Positions 8,117 through 17,235 are shown, counted from the stretch's first letter. The stretch is DNA of 64,000 nucleotides from Bacteroidota bacterium (GCA_009773165.1 WOUZ01000003.1:62001-126000); one strand, 5' to 3'. The notes: generated from the sequence alone by a model not told the origin. A program made the numbers and translations.

Positions 8117-10126
8117 TTAAAAAAGTTCTGATATTAATTCATCATCAACAAAATTCGGCAGGGTAACTTTAAGTCTTGGTTCAATTTCCATCGCACGTTT
8201 AATCGCGAAAATGGCTTCTTTGTTTCTGGCCCAGCTTCTTCGCGCAATTCCATTGTTTACGTCCCAGTGAAGCATACTTTTTAAACGATCGTCACATTCC
8301 TCTGTGCCGTCGAGAACCATTCCAAAGCCTCCATTGATAACTTCACCCCAGCCAACACCTCCTCCATTGTGGATGGAAACCCATGTTGCGCCTCTGAACG
8401 CATCTCCAATAACGTTTTGAATGGCCATATCAGCTGTAAAACTTGAACCATCATATATATTGGATGTCTCACGAAAAGGAGAGTCAGTTCCGCTTACATC
8501 GTGATGATCACGTCCTAGGATCACAGGAGCTGAAATATATCCTTCACGAATTGCTTTATTGAAAGCTTCAGCTATTTTTATCCGACCTTCTGCATCAGCA
8601 TAAAGAATCCTGGCTTGTGACCCAACAACTAACTTGTTATTTTGTGCTTCATTTATCCAATGTATATTGTCGTTAAGTTGTTGCTTTATTTCCGGTGGAC
8701 ATGTCTTCGAAATATTTTCAAGTACTTGAGCAGCAATTTGATCTGTCTTCTTTAAGTCGGCTGGATCGGAAGAACTGCATACCCAGCGGAAAGGCCCGAA
8801 TCCATAATCAAAACAAAGAGGGCCCATGATATCCTGAACATAGGACGGATATTTAAAACTGCCATCGTTTTTCATTATATCAGCTTCGGCCCTGCTGCTT
8901 TCAAGAAGGAAAGCGTTCCCATAGTCGAAAAAATACATGCCATCATCACATAACCTATTGATAGCAGCTACTTGACGACGAAGACTTTCTTTCACTTTTT
9001 GCTTAAAAAGTTCTGGTTCCGCTGCCATCAATTGAACTGACTCTTCATATGTTATTCCGGCTGGATAATATCCTCCAGCCCAAGGATTGTGCAACGAAGT
9101 TTGATCTGATCCCATGTCGACAACTATTTTCCGATCAGCCAGACGTTCCCACAAATCGACAATATTTCCCAGAAAGGCAATTGAGTGTGCCTGATTTTTC
9201 TGTTGCCATAACAAAGCAGCATCTATTGCCTGATCAACGTCTGTTATTACCTCATCAACCCATCCCTGTGCGTGCCGTTTGTACGCAGCTTTGGGATTGA
9301 CTTCGGCGGTAATGCTCACAACTCCAGCAATATTACCAGCTTTTGGCTGAGCTCCACTCATGCCCCCTAAGCCTGAAGTGATAAATAATTTCATGCCACC
9401 TGTATGCTGAGGGTGGTTTTGCATTCGGGAAGCATTAAGTATAGTTATAGTAGTGCCGTGTACAATCCCTTGTGGTCCGATATACATAAATGAACCTGCA
9501 GTCATTTGGCCGTACTGCGATACCCCAAGCGCATTGAACTTTTCCCAATCATCAGGTTTTGAATAATTTGGAATAACCATTCCATTTGTAACGATCACCC
9601 TTGGCGCAGATTTGGACGACGGAAAAAGTCCCATTGGATGACCTGAATACAGAACTAATGTTTGCTCGTCGGTCATTGAGGCCAGATACTGCATACACAA
9701 AAGATACTGTGCCCAGTTTTGAAATACAGCCCCGTTGCCACCATATGTAATAAGTTCGTGCGGGTGTTGCGCAACCGCTTCATCCAAATTATTACTTAGC
9801 ATCAGCATAATAGCTGCAGCTTGTTTTGATTGGTAAGGATAATCATTTAAGGAACGTGCATGAATGGGATAATCAGGCCTGAAACGGTACATATAGATTC
9901 TACCATATGTTTGAAGTTCCTTTGCAAATTCTTTAGCAAGAATGGTATGGTGTTTTGATGGAAAATACCTTAATGCGTTTTTTAAAGCAAGTTGTTTCTC
10001 TTGGGGTGATAGAATATCTTTTCTTTTTGGGGCGTGATTTATTGTCTCATCAAAACTTTTTGGCAGAGGAAGCTCATCCGGAATACCTTGAAGAATAGCT
10101 TTTTGGAACTCATTGATACCTATCAT
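8117..10126 (-). CDS. hutU: Urocanate hydratase (urocanase)
   Basis: This 669-residue enzyme converts urocanate to 4-imidazolone-5-propionate, the second step of histidine breakdown, using tightly bound NAD+. Family motifs are plain: YGGNGAVFQNWAQYLL near residue 128, the Rossmann-type TSGLGGMSGAQPKA near 252, GSDQTSLHNPWAGGYYP near 335, and MGPLCFDYGFGPFRWVCSS near 430, which includes the cysteine/aspartate region at the active site. It is longer than the roughly 555-residue proteobacterial type, like other Bacteroidota urocanases. No other hut gene (hutH, hutI, ftcD) is within the window, so it is a solitary unit with its own promoter. The ATG at 10126 is 20 bases after a good -7 element. 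Confidence 0.96.
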   Translation of the reverse strand: MIGINEFQKAILQGIPDELPLPKSFDETINHAPKRKDILSPQEKQLALKNALRYFPSKHHTILAKEFAKELQTYGRIYMYRFRPDYPIHARSLNDYPYQSKQAAAIMLMLSNNLDEAVAQHPHELITYGGNGAVFQNWAQYLLCMQYLASMTDEQTLVLYSGHPMGLFPSSKSAPRVIVTNGMVIPNYSKPDDWEKFNALGVSQYGQMTAGSFMYIGPQGIVHGTTITILNASRMQNHPQHTGGMKLFITSGLGGMSGAQPKAGNIAGVVSITAEVNPKAAYKRHAQGWVDEVITDVDQAIDAALLWQQKNQAHSIAFLGNIVDLWERLADRKIVVDMGSDQTSLHNPWAGGYYPAGITYEESVQLMAAEPELFKQKVKESLRRQVAAINRLCDDGMYFFDYGNAFLLESSRAEADIMKNDGSFKYPSYVQDIMGPLCFDYGFGPFRWVCSSSDPADLKKTDQIAAQVLENISKTCPPEIKQQLNDNIHWINEAQNNKLVVGSQARILYADAEGRIKIAEAFNKAIREGYISAPVILGRDHHDVSGTDSPFRETSNIYDGSSFTADMAIQNVIGDAFRGATWVSIHNGGGVGWGEVINGGFGMVLDGTEECDDRLKSMLHWDVNNGIARRSWARNKEAIFAIKRAMEIEPRLKVTLPNFVDDELISELF

Positions 10127-10146
10127 ACAACATTATTTTTGAGTTG

Positions 10147-10154
10147 CAAAGGTA
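10147..10154 (-). promoter_or_regulatory. -7 promoter element of hutU
   Basis: On the minus strand this reads TACCTTTG, an exact TAnnTTTG, 20 bases before the hutU ATG. Confidence 0.6.
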
Positions 10155-10188
10155 AAATTAATCTGCTTTGGGGAATGGAAAAGAGTGG

Positions 10189-10788
10189 CTAAAACTTATC
10201 CTGAGAGCGTTTTAAAAGTTGAAAAAGAAACTCTCTGGCTCTGAAAAGTTGCGCCTTTACAGTTCCAAGAGGGAGATGCATCTTTTCAGCAATTTCTTCA
10301 TAACTCATCTCTTCGAAATAGCGCATTTCGATCATACTGCGGTAATGAGGTTTTAATTTTTCGATTACCTGCCTGACAACGATCAATTTCTGGGCATGAA
10401 TTATAGAAGCTTCGGGATCGGGCCCATTGTCGGTAAGTTGCAATGATGTTTGGTTTTTAGGTTCTCTTTCTGTTAAACTGACCGTTTGCACCTTATTTTT
10501 TCGCTGAAAGTCAATGCAGTTATTTGTAGCGATACGAAAGAGCCACGTGCTGAAACCATAATCAGGGGTGTATTGCTCCAGTCTTTTAAATGCTTTGCCA
10601 AAGGCTTCGATCGTACAATCCTCAGCATCATAAGGATTACCCGTCATTTTAAGCATTAAATAATAGACTGGTTCACGGTAATGCTGCAACAATTGCGCAT
10701 AGGCCGATTGATCGTCTTCATTTAAAGCCCGCTGGATCAGTTCAAAATCTCTCTTACCTTTTTCAGTAAGATCATGTTTTACATCCAT
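10189..10788 (-). CDS. ECF-type RNA polymerase sigma factor
   Basis: A 199-residue sigma-70 family protein with region 2 (YREPVYYLMLKMTGNPYDAEDCTIEAFGKAFK, residues about 42-73; FSTWLFRIATNNCIDFQRK at about 79-97) and region 4 (MIEMRYFEEMSYEEIAEKM, then LGTVKAQLFRAREFL). There is no region 1.1 or 3, so it is an extracytoplasmic-function type. It would direct RNA polymerase to a dedicated promoter set. Its ATG lies inside the final codons of the upstream glycosyltransferase gene (10-base overlap), implying co-transcription. No anti-sigma factor gene follows; the next gene downstream is hutU. Regulon and signal are unknown. Confidence 0.9.
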   Translation of the reverse strand: MDVKHDLTEKGKRDFELIQRALNEDDQSAYAQLLQHYREPVYYLMLKMTGNPYDAEDCTIEAFGKAFKRLEQYTPDYGFSTWLFRIATNNCIDFQRKNKVQTVSLTEREPKNQTSLQLTDNGPDPEASIIHAQKLIVVRQVIEKLKPHYRSMIEMRYFEEMSYEEIAEKMHLPLGTVKAQLFRAREFLFQLLKRSQDKF

Positions 10789-11918
10789 TTAGATGGTTTT
10801 GAAAAGGTATTAATAACCAAAAGCAATGGGTTAAAAATAATAAAAAATAGTTCAGCGAAAGGAGTAAAAGCATAATTGAACTTTTCATGAAGACGAGAGG
10901 AGCTTTTGCCAAAAATTACAATTTGATTGATATACCTGAACACAAAAAATGAAAGCGGAAATAACCAATGGATGGGCAGAAAGAAAAGCCAAACAAATGT
11001 AATATAGAAACTTAGCTGTGAAAAGGAATACAAGGCCAACTGGAATTTTAATCCGCCACGGTAATATTTACCTGTTGAAAGGTGACGGCGTTTTTGACGA
11101 ACCCAACTCTCAAAAGTAGCTTTAGGTGCTGAGACTGTAATTGATTCTCTGCTGATTTCTACAGCAGAATTTTTCTTTGTCGCAACTTGCTGAACAAATA
11201 AGTCATCATCACCGGAAGGAATATTATAATGTGCAATAAACCCTTTGTTTTCCATGAAAAGGCTTTTGGTATAAAAAAGGTTACGGCCAACTCCCATATA
11301 AGGCCTTCCTGCCAGCGCTTTTGATAAGTACAGCATGGCTATCTGTATGGTGTCAAAGTGTTGTAAAAAGCCAAGAAGTCCTTTGCCTTTTTCATATGCG
11401 CCATATCCGATAACCATTTGTTTATCATTCGTATAATTCGCTACAAAACTCTTAATCCATTGATTGGAGGTCGGCCTGCAATCAGAATCTGTTAACAGTA
11501 ACAGTTCATTTTTTGCAGATTTGATCCCTAAACTTAAAGGAAATTTTTTCCCCTGAAAAAAGTTGAGGTTTTGACGTATATGAACAATATTTAGTTTTGG
11601 TTCGTAACGAGCCAGATCTGTTATAAATTCTTCTGTCCCGTCATCTGAGGAATCGTTCACAACAACAACTTCGAAATCAGGATAGTCCTGATATAAAATA
11701 TAGGGGAGATTTTTTTCCAGATCAAGGATGGCATTACGAGCTGAAATAACAACTGAAACGGGAGGCAATTTGCTTTGATCGACTTCCTTTACGGCTTTTT
11801 TATAGAAGGCCAGACGGGAAAACAGCCCCCAATAGTATGATAATTGTATAATTAACGAAAGTGATATTATACCTAAAATGATGTAAGTGAGTAAGTTGAA
11901 GTTAAGATCTATCCACAC
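10779..11918 (-). CDS. Membrane glycosyltransferase, family 2
   Basis: An integral membrane GT2 enzyme of 379 residues. Near the start there is one membrane helix (about 8-30), then the GT-A domain: PPVSVVISARNAILDLEKNLP, VVVVNDSSDDGTEEF, LLLTDSDCRP (the DxD-like metal site) and a late IPSGDDDLFVQQVA (catalytic-base region), QKRRHLS near residue 285 resembling the Q/RxxRW motif, and two or three C-terminal helices. The frame is open to a TTG at 11951, but a minus-strand -7 element (11939-11946) lies inside that extension, so I use the GTG at 11918. The acceptor is unknown; cell-surface polysaccharide or glycolipid synthesis is likely. It overlaps the sigma factor gene by 10 bases. Confidence 0.85.
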   Translation of the reverse strand: MWIDLNFNLLTYIILGIISLSLIIQLSYYWGLFSRLAFYKKAVKEVDQSKLPPVSVVISARNAILDLEKNLPYILYQDYPDFEVVVVNDSSDDGTEEFITDLARYEPKLNIVHIRQNLNFFQGKKFPLSLGIKSAKNELLLLTDSDCRPTSNQWIKSFVANYTNDKQMVIGYGAYEKGKGLLGFLQHFDTIQIAMLYLSKALAGRPYMGVGRNLFYTKSLFMENKGFIAHYNIPSGDDDLFVQQVATKKNSAVEISRESITVSAPKATFESWVRQKRRHLSTGKYYRGGLKFQLALYSFSQLSFYITFVWLFFLPIHWLFPLSFFVFRYINQIVIFGKSSSRLHEKFNYAFTPFAELFFIIFNPLLLVINTFSKPSKWM

Positions 11919-11938
11919 GAGCCTGTTATTTGAGATTG

Positions 11939-11946
11939 CAAAAATA
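11939..11946 (-). promoter_or_regulatory. -7 promoter element of the glycosyltransferase/sigma operon
   Basis: Minus strand TATTTTTG fits TAnnTTTG and is 20 bases before the GTG at 11918. It faces away from the tgt promoter element 21 bases further on, forming a compact back-to-back promoter pair. Confidence 0.5.
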
Positions 11947-11967
11947 TCCAATCTTTGCGATTTGGAT

Positions 11968-11975
11968 TATCTTTG
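11968..11975 (+). promoter_or_regulatory. -7 promoter element of tgt
   Basis: TATCTTTG matches TAnnTTTG. It lies 16 bases before the ATG at 11992, giving a very short leader and supporting that start over longer in-frame readings. Confidence 0.55.
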
Positions 11976-11991
11976 TGCAAATTTTGATTGG

Positions 11992-13122
11992 ATGGATTTT
12001 CAAATTCAGGGGAGAGACACAAAAAGTTCGGCCAGAGCTGGCGTTATTACAACAGATCATGGCTTGATAGAAACCCCGATATTTATGCCTGTTGGTACAG
12101 CCGGAACTGTGAAAGCAGTGCACCAGCGCGAACTGAAAGATGATATTCAGGCACAGATTATTTTAGGCAACACCTATCATTTATATCTTCGGCCTGGTCT
12201 TGACATTCTTCAGGAGGCTGGAGGACTTCACAAATTTAATAACTGGAACCGGCCTATTCTTACAGACAGTGGTGGTTATCAGGTTTATTCCTTGAGTGCA
12301 CGCAGGAAACTTACTGAGGAAGGGGTTACATTTCAGTCTCATATAGATGGTAGCCGCCATCAGTTTACACCTGAAAACGTGATGGATATTCAACGAAAAA
12401 TTGGAGCTGATATCATCATGGCTTTCGATGAATGTACTCCTTATCCATGTGATTACAAATATGCTGTCACTTCAACAGCTATCACACATAAGTGGCTCGA
12501 CAGATGTATTTTACGCATCAAAGAAACAACACCCCACTACGGATACAATCAAACCCTGTTTCCTATTGTCCAGGGAAGTACCTACCGCGATCTCAGAAAA
12601 CTTTCTGCCGAAACGATTGCTTCAAAGGGCGCTGACGGTAATGCAATTGGTGGGTTATCGGTTGGCGAACCCCATGAAATAATGTATGAAATGACGGAGC
12701 TCGTTTGCAGCATACTACCCGACGATAAACCACGTTATTTGATGGGAGTTGGAACCCCTGCCAACATTCTCGAAAGTATTGCTTTAGGTATTGATATGTT
12801 CGACTGTGTTATGCCAACCCGAAACGGAAGAAATGGAATGCTCTTTACAAGCAACGGTATCATCAATATGCGAAATGAAAAATGGAAAGCAGATTTTAGC
12901 CCTGTTGATGAAAATGGCTTGCAATTTGTTGATAGTCAATATTCAAGGGCTTATCTAAGGCATTTATTTGTGGCTAAGGAAATGTTGGGAAGCATGATCG
13001 CCAGCGTTCATAATCTTGGATTTTACCTTTGGCTCGTGAAAGAGGCCAGAAAGCATATCCTAACGGGTGATTTTGCTACATGGAAGAATGAAATTACACC
13101 ACGCCTGATGCAACGTCTCTGA
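11992..13122 (+). CDS. tgt: tRNA-guanine transglycosylase
   Basis: A 376-residue TIM-barrel enzyme that swaps guanine for the queuosine precursor preQ1 at position 34 of GUN-anticodon tRNAs. Visible motifs: TPIFMPVGTAGTVKAV near the N-terminus; LTDSGGYQVYSL with the catalytic aspartate near residue 90; AFDECTPYP near 145; GGLSVGEP near 220; and DCVMPTRNGRNGMLF near 265 containing the nucleophile Asp. The usual zinc-binding CxCxxC segment of bacterial Tgt is not obvious near the C-terminus (VDSQYSRAYLRHLFVAKEML occupies that place), so the zinc site seems to be lost or altered. The frame is open to 11887, but the -7 element at 11968 favours the ATG at 11992. The next gene starts 2 bases after it. 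Confidence 0.95.
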   Translation: MDFQIQGRDTKSSARAGVITTDHGLIETPIFMPVGTAGTVKAVHQRELKDDIQAQIILGNTYHLYLRPGLDILQEAGGLHKFNNWNRPILTDSGGYQVYSLSARRKLTEEGVTFQSHIDGSRHQFTPENVMDIQRKIGADIIMAFDECTPYPCDYKYAVTSTAITHKWLDRCILRIKETTPHYGYNQTLFPIVQGSTYRDLRKLSAETIASKGADGNAIGGLSVGEPHEIMYEMTELVCSILPDDKPRYLMGVGTPANILESIALGIDMFDCVMPTRNGRNGMLFTSNGIINMRNEKWKADFSPVDENGLQFVDSQYSRAYLRHLFVAKEMLGSMIASVHNLGFYLWLVKEARKHILTGDFATWKNEITPRLMQRL

Positions 13123-13124
13123 TT

Positions 13125-14201
13125 ATGAAACTTATCGACTGGTACATTTTCAAGAAATTTATTGGAACCTTTGTTTATGCCATTTCATTGCTGATTATCA
13201 TTGTTATTATTTTTGATATCAGTGAAAACATCGAAGATTTTCTTAAAAACAATGCGCCTGTAAAAGCAATTTTACTTGACTATTACCTTAATTTCATTCC
13301 TTATTTCATCAATCTTTTCGTTTATCTTTTCACGTTTATTTCGGTAATATTTTTTACCTCTAAAATGGCTGGAGATACCGAGATTATTGCCATTTTGAGC
13401 AGCGGGATCAGTTTTTGGAGAATGCTTCGCCCGTATCTTTTTGCATCACTCTTACTTGCTTTTTTCTCAGCTTACCTTGGTAACTTTCTGATACCAAAAA
13501 CAAATGAACAGCGCCGGGAATTCAAGAATACCTATATGGAGAATCTTACGAAAGACAGAAACCGTAATATTCATCTGCAAATTGAGAAAGGGGTTTTTGT
13601 TTATGTTGAAAGTTACAATAGCGCACAACATGTTGGATACAGATTCACACTTGAAAAGTACCTCGATCAGCAACTGAAATATAAGTTGACCGGTGACCGT
13701 ATTGAACGGGACAAAGCCGATAGCATCTGGACAATTTATTCCTTTGTTGAGAGGTATATTGACAACCAAAATGAACATATAATTAAAGGTGCAAAAAAAG
13801 ATACAGTTCTTAACCTGAAAACAACGGATCTTTACGAGATAAAAGAGGATTTTGAAGTGATGAATTTTTGGGAGTTAAGAGATCATATTGCAAATGAACA
13901 GATAAAAGGGAATGATAATGTTGTTTTGTATGAGGTTGAAATGAACAAGCGATTAGCTTCTCCTGCGGCAATTCTGATACTCACCTTTATTGGCGTAGCT
14001 TTATCGAGTCGTAAAGTCAGAGGTGGTATTGGCGTTCATTTGGGAGCGGGAATCGCAATCACCTTCTCATACATTCTATTTATGCAGGTATCAACTGTTT
14101 TTGCCACGTATGGTGATTTATCGCCTGCGCTTGCAGCATGGATCCCAAATATCATTTTTGCTATTGTTGGGATATATCTTGTTAGGAAAGCTCCGAAATA
14201 G
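13125..14201 (+). CDS. LptF/LptG family lipopolysaccharide export permease
   Basis: A 358-residue YjgP/YjgQ-type protein. Three membrane helices occur in the first 115 residues (IGTFVYAISLLIIIVIIFDI; FINLFVYLFTFISVIFF; PYLFASLLLAFFSAYLGNF), then a periplasmic beta-jellyroll-like domain (about 120-275), then three helices at the end. The start MKLIDWYIFKKFIGTF and the coupling-helix region SKMAGDTEIIAILSSGIS are diagnostic. Family knowledge: LptF and LptG form the membrane part of the LptB2FG ABC transporter that pulls lipopolysaccharide out of the inner membrane. Which paralogue this is cannot be decided. It is 2 bases downstream of tgt. kdsB, an LPS-core gene, lies 2 kb downstream. Confidence 0.9.
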   Translation: MKLIDWYIFKKFIGTFVYAISLLIIIVIIFDISENIEDFLKNNAPVKAILLDYYLNFIPYFINLFVYLFTFISVIFFTSKMAGDTEIIAILSSGISFWRMLRPYLFASLLLAFFSAYLGNFLIPKTNEQRREFKNTYMENLTKDRNRNIHLQIEKGVFVYVESYNSAQHVGYRFTLEKYLDQQLKYKLTGDRIERDKADSIWTIYSFVERYIDNQNEHIIKGAKKDTVLNLKTTDLYEIKEDFEVMNFWELRDHIANEQIKGNDNVVLYEVEMNKRLASPAAILILTFIGVALSSRKVRGGIGVHLGAGIAITFSYILFMQVSTVFATYGDLSPALAAWIPNIIFAIVGIYLVRKAPK

Positions 14202-14222
14202 ACCTTCAAAAAAAAGAAATTT

Positions 14223-15740
14223 ATGCCAATTTTAAATGCAGTGATGTCATGGTTGATGCGAAAACGTATCCATCAAATTGAATTATTCATGAAATACCCG
14301 TATGAGGTTCAGGAGGAATGGTTCAGACGACTTATCCTGGCTGGAAAATCAACGGAATGGGGACGCCTGTATGATTTCAAATCTATAAATACCTATCATG
14401 AATTCACTGAAAGAGTTCCGGTAAGTGATTATGAGCAACTAAAACCTTTTATTGACAGGATGAGGAAAGGCGAGGAAAATATCCTTTGGCCTGAAGAAAT
14501 TAAATGGTTTGCCAAATCATCAGGAACGACTTCGAGTAAAAGCAAGTTTATTCCGGTAAGTAATGCCTCACTTGAAGAATGTCACTTTAAGGGAGGAAAG
14601 GATATGATCTCGCTTTTCGTGAACAACTTCCCCGATTCAGAAGTTTTTGATGGTCGCGGACTGGTTATGGGCGGAAGTCATACAATCAGTGAAATCAGCA
14701 ACACTTCCTATTATGATGGTGATTTATCAGCCATCCTGATTCAAAACTTACCTTTTTGGGTTCAGTTTTTGAAAACGCCCAACATCAACATTGCTTTGAT
14801 GGATGAGTGGGAATCGAAGATTGAGATGATGGCGCAGGAGACCATGCAGCACGATGTTACCAGTATTTCGGGAGTCCCTTCCTGGACTACGGTGCTTTTA
14901 AGAAGGATATTGGAAATCTCGGGTAAGGACAATATATCAGAGGTTTGGCCTCGTCTGGAAGTGTTTTTTCATGGTGGTGTAAGCTTTGATCCTTACCGCG
15001 AACAGTTTAAAGCCATGATCCCTTCGTCAAGAATGAATTATATGGAAACCTATAATGCTTCAGAAGGATTCTTTGGTATACAGGATTTATCCGACAGGAA
15101 TGAATTGCTTTTGATGCTGGATTATGGCATTTTTTATGAATTTATCCCAATGGAAAATATTCATGACGAGCATCCAAAAGCTGTTCAACTGGCTGAAGTT
15201 CAGTTGGGAGTTAATTACGCGATGCTTATAACAACCAACGCCGGCTTATGGCGTTATATGATTGGTGATACGGTAGTGTTTACTTCTGTCAGTCCTTACA
15301 GGTTGAAAATTACAGGAAGAACGAAAAGTTACATCAATACATTTGGAGAAGAATTGATGGTAGATAATGCTGATAAGGCCTTGAATATTGCGTGTGCCAA
15401 ATGTAAAGCTGTCATCAAAGATTACACCGCCGGACCTCATTTCTCCAAAGATAAAAAAACCGCGGCCCACGAATGGATTATTGAGTTTGAAAAACCTCCT
15501 CAGCATCTCGATTTTTTCATCGAGACGCTTGATAATGCTTTGAAATCGCTGAATTCTGATTATGAAGCAAAGCGTTATCACAATATGATCCTGATGCCAC
15601 CGATTATCCATTCAGTTGAAACAAATACATTTTACAACTGGCTGAAAAAGAAAGGTAAATTGGGTGGACAGCACAAAGTTCCAAGGCTATCCAACGACAG
15701 AAGTATTATTGACGAAATTCTTCCTCAAAACAAAGATTAG
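14223..15740 (+). CDS. GH3-family adenylate-forming acyl/amide synthetase
   Basis: A 505-residue member of the GH3 (auxin-responsive promoter) family. The ATP-binding P-loop is AKSSGTTSSKSKFIPV near residue 97, followed later by YNASEGFFGIQ (about 278) and LMLDYGIFYEFIP (about 300), matching the A4/A5 region of the ANL superfamily, and ITGRTKSYINTFGEELM near 360. Plant GH3 enzymes join amino acids to jasmonate or auxin; in bacteria the partners are unknown, and many Bacteroidota carry one copy. The start ATG at 14223 is 21 bases past the permease stop, so it may share its transcript. The real substrate cannot be read from the sequence. Confidence 0.88.
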   Translation: MPILNAVMSWLMRKRIHQIELFMKYPYEVQEEWFRRLILAGKSTEWGRLYDFKSINTYHEFTERVPVSDYEQLKPFIDRMRKGEENILWPEEIKWFAKSSGTTSSKSKFIPVSNASLEECHFKGGKDMISLFVNNFPDSEVFDGRGLVMGGSHTISEISNTSYYDGDLSAILIQNLPFWVQFLKTPNINIALMDEWESKIEMMAQETMQHDVTSISGVPSWTTVLLRRILEISGKDNISEVWPRLEVFFHGGVSFDPYREQFKAMIPSSRMNYMETYNASEGFFGIQDLSDRNELLLMLDYGIFYEFIPMENIHDEHPKAVQLAEVQLGVNYAMLITTNAGLWRYMIGDTVVFTSVSPYRLKITGRTKSYINTFGEELMVDNADKALNIACAKCKAVIKDYTAGPHFSKDKKTAAHEWIIEFEKPPQHLDFFIETLDNALKSLNSDYEAKRYHNMILMPPIIHSVETNTFYNWLKKKGKLGGQHKVPRLSNDRSIIDEILPQNKD

Positions 15741-15757
15741 GATAAGATCAAAATCGT

Positions 15758-15765
15758 TATATTTG
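15758..15765 (+). promoter_or_regulatory. -7 promoter element of the deoxynucleoside kinase gene
   Basis: TATATTTG, followed by C, matches TAnnTTTG and ends 17 bases before the ATG at 15782. Confidence 0.55.
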
Positions 15766-15781
15766 CATTAAAACTCACCTC

Positions 15782-16393
15782 ATGCATATTGCTATTTCAG
15801 GAAACATTGGCTCAGGTAAAACCACCCTTACCCGACTGCTTTCCAAACATTTTGGATGGACACCTCATTTTGAAGACGTCGAAAACAATCCTTATTTGCA
15901 TAGCTTTTACGAAGATATGCAACGGTGGTCGTTCAACCTGCAAGTTTACTTTCTCAACAGTCGCTTTCGTCAGGTGATTGAAATCCGCAACAGTGGAAAA
16001 ACCATTGTTCAGGATCGGACGATCTATGAAGATGCTCATATTTTTGCGCCTAACCTTCATTCGATGAACCTCATGTCCTCGCGTGATTTTGACAACTACA
16101 GTTCTTTGTTTGAGTTGATGAGCAAGTTTATTCAGCCACCCGATTTGCTTATCTACCTCAGAGCCTCTGTGCCTACCTTAGTAAGTCAGATTCAAAAACG
16201 CGGACGCGACTACGAAGCATCTATCAGGCTTGATTATCTGAAGCACCTTAATGAACGTTATGAGGCATGGATTTCTACGTATACCATCGGCAAATTACTT
16301 ATCATTGAGGTGGACGAGATTGACCTTGAAAAACCTGAAGATCTTAGTTACGTTATCGAAAAGGTGAATACTAACCTGCATGGTTTATTCTAG
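15782..16393 (+). CDS. Deoxynucleoside kinase
   Basis: A 203-residue P-loop kinase of the dCK/dGK/TK2-like family that salvages deoxynucleosides by 5'-phosphorylation. The Walker A GNIGSGKTT is at residues 7-15, the substrate-binding FEDVENNPYL near 31, the DRTIYED motif (ERS-like) near 79, and the lid RGRDYE near 140. Length and order match bacterial deoxyadenosine/deoxyguanosine kinases; the exact base preference is not clear. It begins 41 bases after the GH3 gene and has its own -7 element. kdsB follows after 23 bases. Confidence 0.92.
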   Translation: MHIAISGNIGSGKTTLTRLLSKHFGWTPHFEDVENNPYLHSFYEDMQRWSFNLQVYFLNSRFRQVIEIRNSGKTIVQDRTIYEDAHIFAPNLHSMNLMSSRDFDNYSSLFELMSKFIQPPDLLIYLRASVPTLVSQIQKRGRDYEASIRLDYLKHLNERYEAWISTYTIGKLLIIEVDEIDLEKPEDLSYVIEKVNTNLHGLF

Positions 16394-16416
16394 ATTAGGA
16401 TAACAATAGATTGATT

Positions 16417-17154
16417 ATGCGTTTCTTAGGAGTTATACCCGCACGTTTTGCCTCGACAAGGTTTCCTGGCAAGCCATTGATTCTCATTCATGGGAAAATG
16501 ATGATTCAACGTGTTTATGAGCAATGCCTTCGGGCGACTCTTTTATCAAAAGTGGTTGTTGCTACCGACGATGAAAGGATTTTTCAAGCAGTAAAAAGCT
16601 TTGGCGGTAATGTTGTTATGACAAGTGCAGATCATCAGAGCGGAACAGACCGATGCCTTGAAGCTTTGCAACTTATGGGTGAGTCTTTTGATGCTGTTGT
16701 GAATATTCAAGGCGACGAACCATTTATACATCCTTCTCAAATTGATCAGCTTGCTCATTTAATTCAGGTAAGTGATGCTGATATTGCTACACTCGCCAAG
16801 GCTATTGATGCGGATGAGGACCTCTTCAATTCCAATATAGTCAAGTTAGTTACTTCCGTTCAGGGCAAGGCACTGTATTTCAGTAGGCATGCAATACCAT
16901 TTCAGCGCTCAAATGCTCAGGAGTGTTGGCAACTTCATCATAACTATTTGAAACATATTGGGTTGTACGCTTATCGTTCGGATGTCCTTGCCAAGATTGC
17001 AGCACTTCCCGTTTCTTCCCTCGAAAAAGCAGAATCACTTGAGCAACTCAGATGGCTTGAAAATGGCTTTTCAATTGGTGTCGGGATAACCGAAATTCAA
17101 AATTTTGGCATTGATACTCCTGAAGATCTAAAAAAAATACCGAACTTTTTCTGA
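16417..17154 (+). CDS. kdsB: 3-deoxy-manno-octulosonate cytidylyltransferase (CMP-Kdo synthetase)
   Basis: A 245-residue nucleotidyltransferase that activates Kdo with CTP for LPS inner-core assembly. It carries IPARFASTRFPGKPL at residues 7-21, VVVATDDERI near 47, TSADHQSGTDRCLEAL near 71, VVNIQGDEPFI near 95 and ALYFSRHAIPF near 148, all standard KdsB motifs. The frame also allows a TTG two codons upstream (16411), but the ATG at 16417 gives the normal start MRFLGVIPAR. Its presence shows a Gram-negative cell that makes Kdo-containing lipid A/LPS. Confidence 0.96.
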   Translation: MRFLGVIPARFASTRFPGKPLILIHGKMMIQRVYEQCLRATLLSKVVVATDDERIFQAVKSFGGNVVMTSADHQSGTDRCLEALQLMGESFDAVVNIQGDEPFIHPSQIDQLAHLIQVSDADIATLAKAIDADEDLFNSNIVKLVTSVQGKALYFSRHAIPFQRSNAQECWQLHHNYLKHIGLYAYRSDVLAKIAALPVSSLEKAESLEQLRWLENGFSIGVGITEIQNFGIDTPEDLKKIPNFF

Positions 17155-17235
17155 TTTTTGGCGTATAATGCGTATCTTAGCAGGCTGTTTCAATAAAATG
17201 GCTGAAAGCATTTAAACGATTATTTATTAATATTC

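Noticed and set aside
11887-11991. Longer N-terminus for tgt
   Set aside because: It contains the -7 element and reads unlike any Tgt; the ATG at 11992 matches the family.
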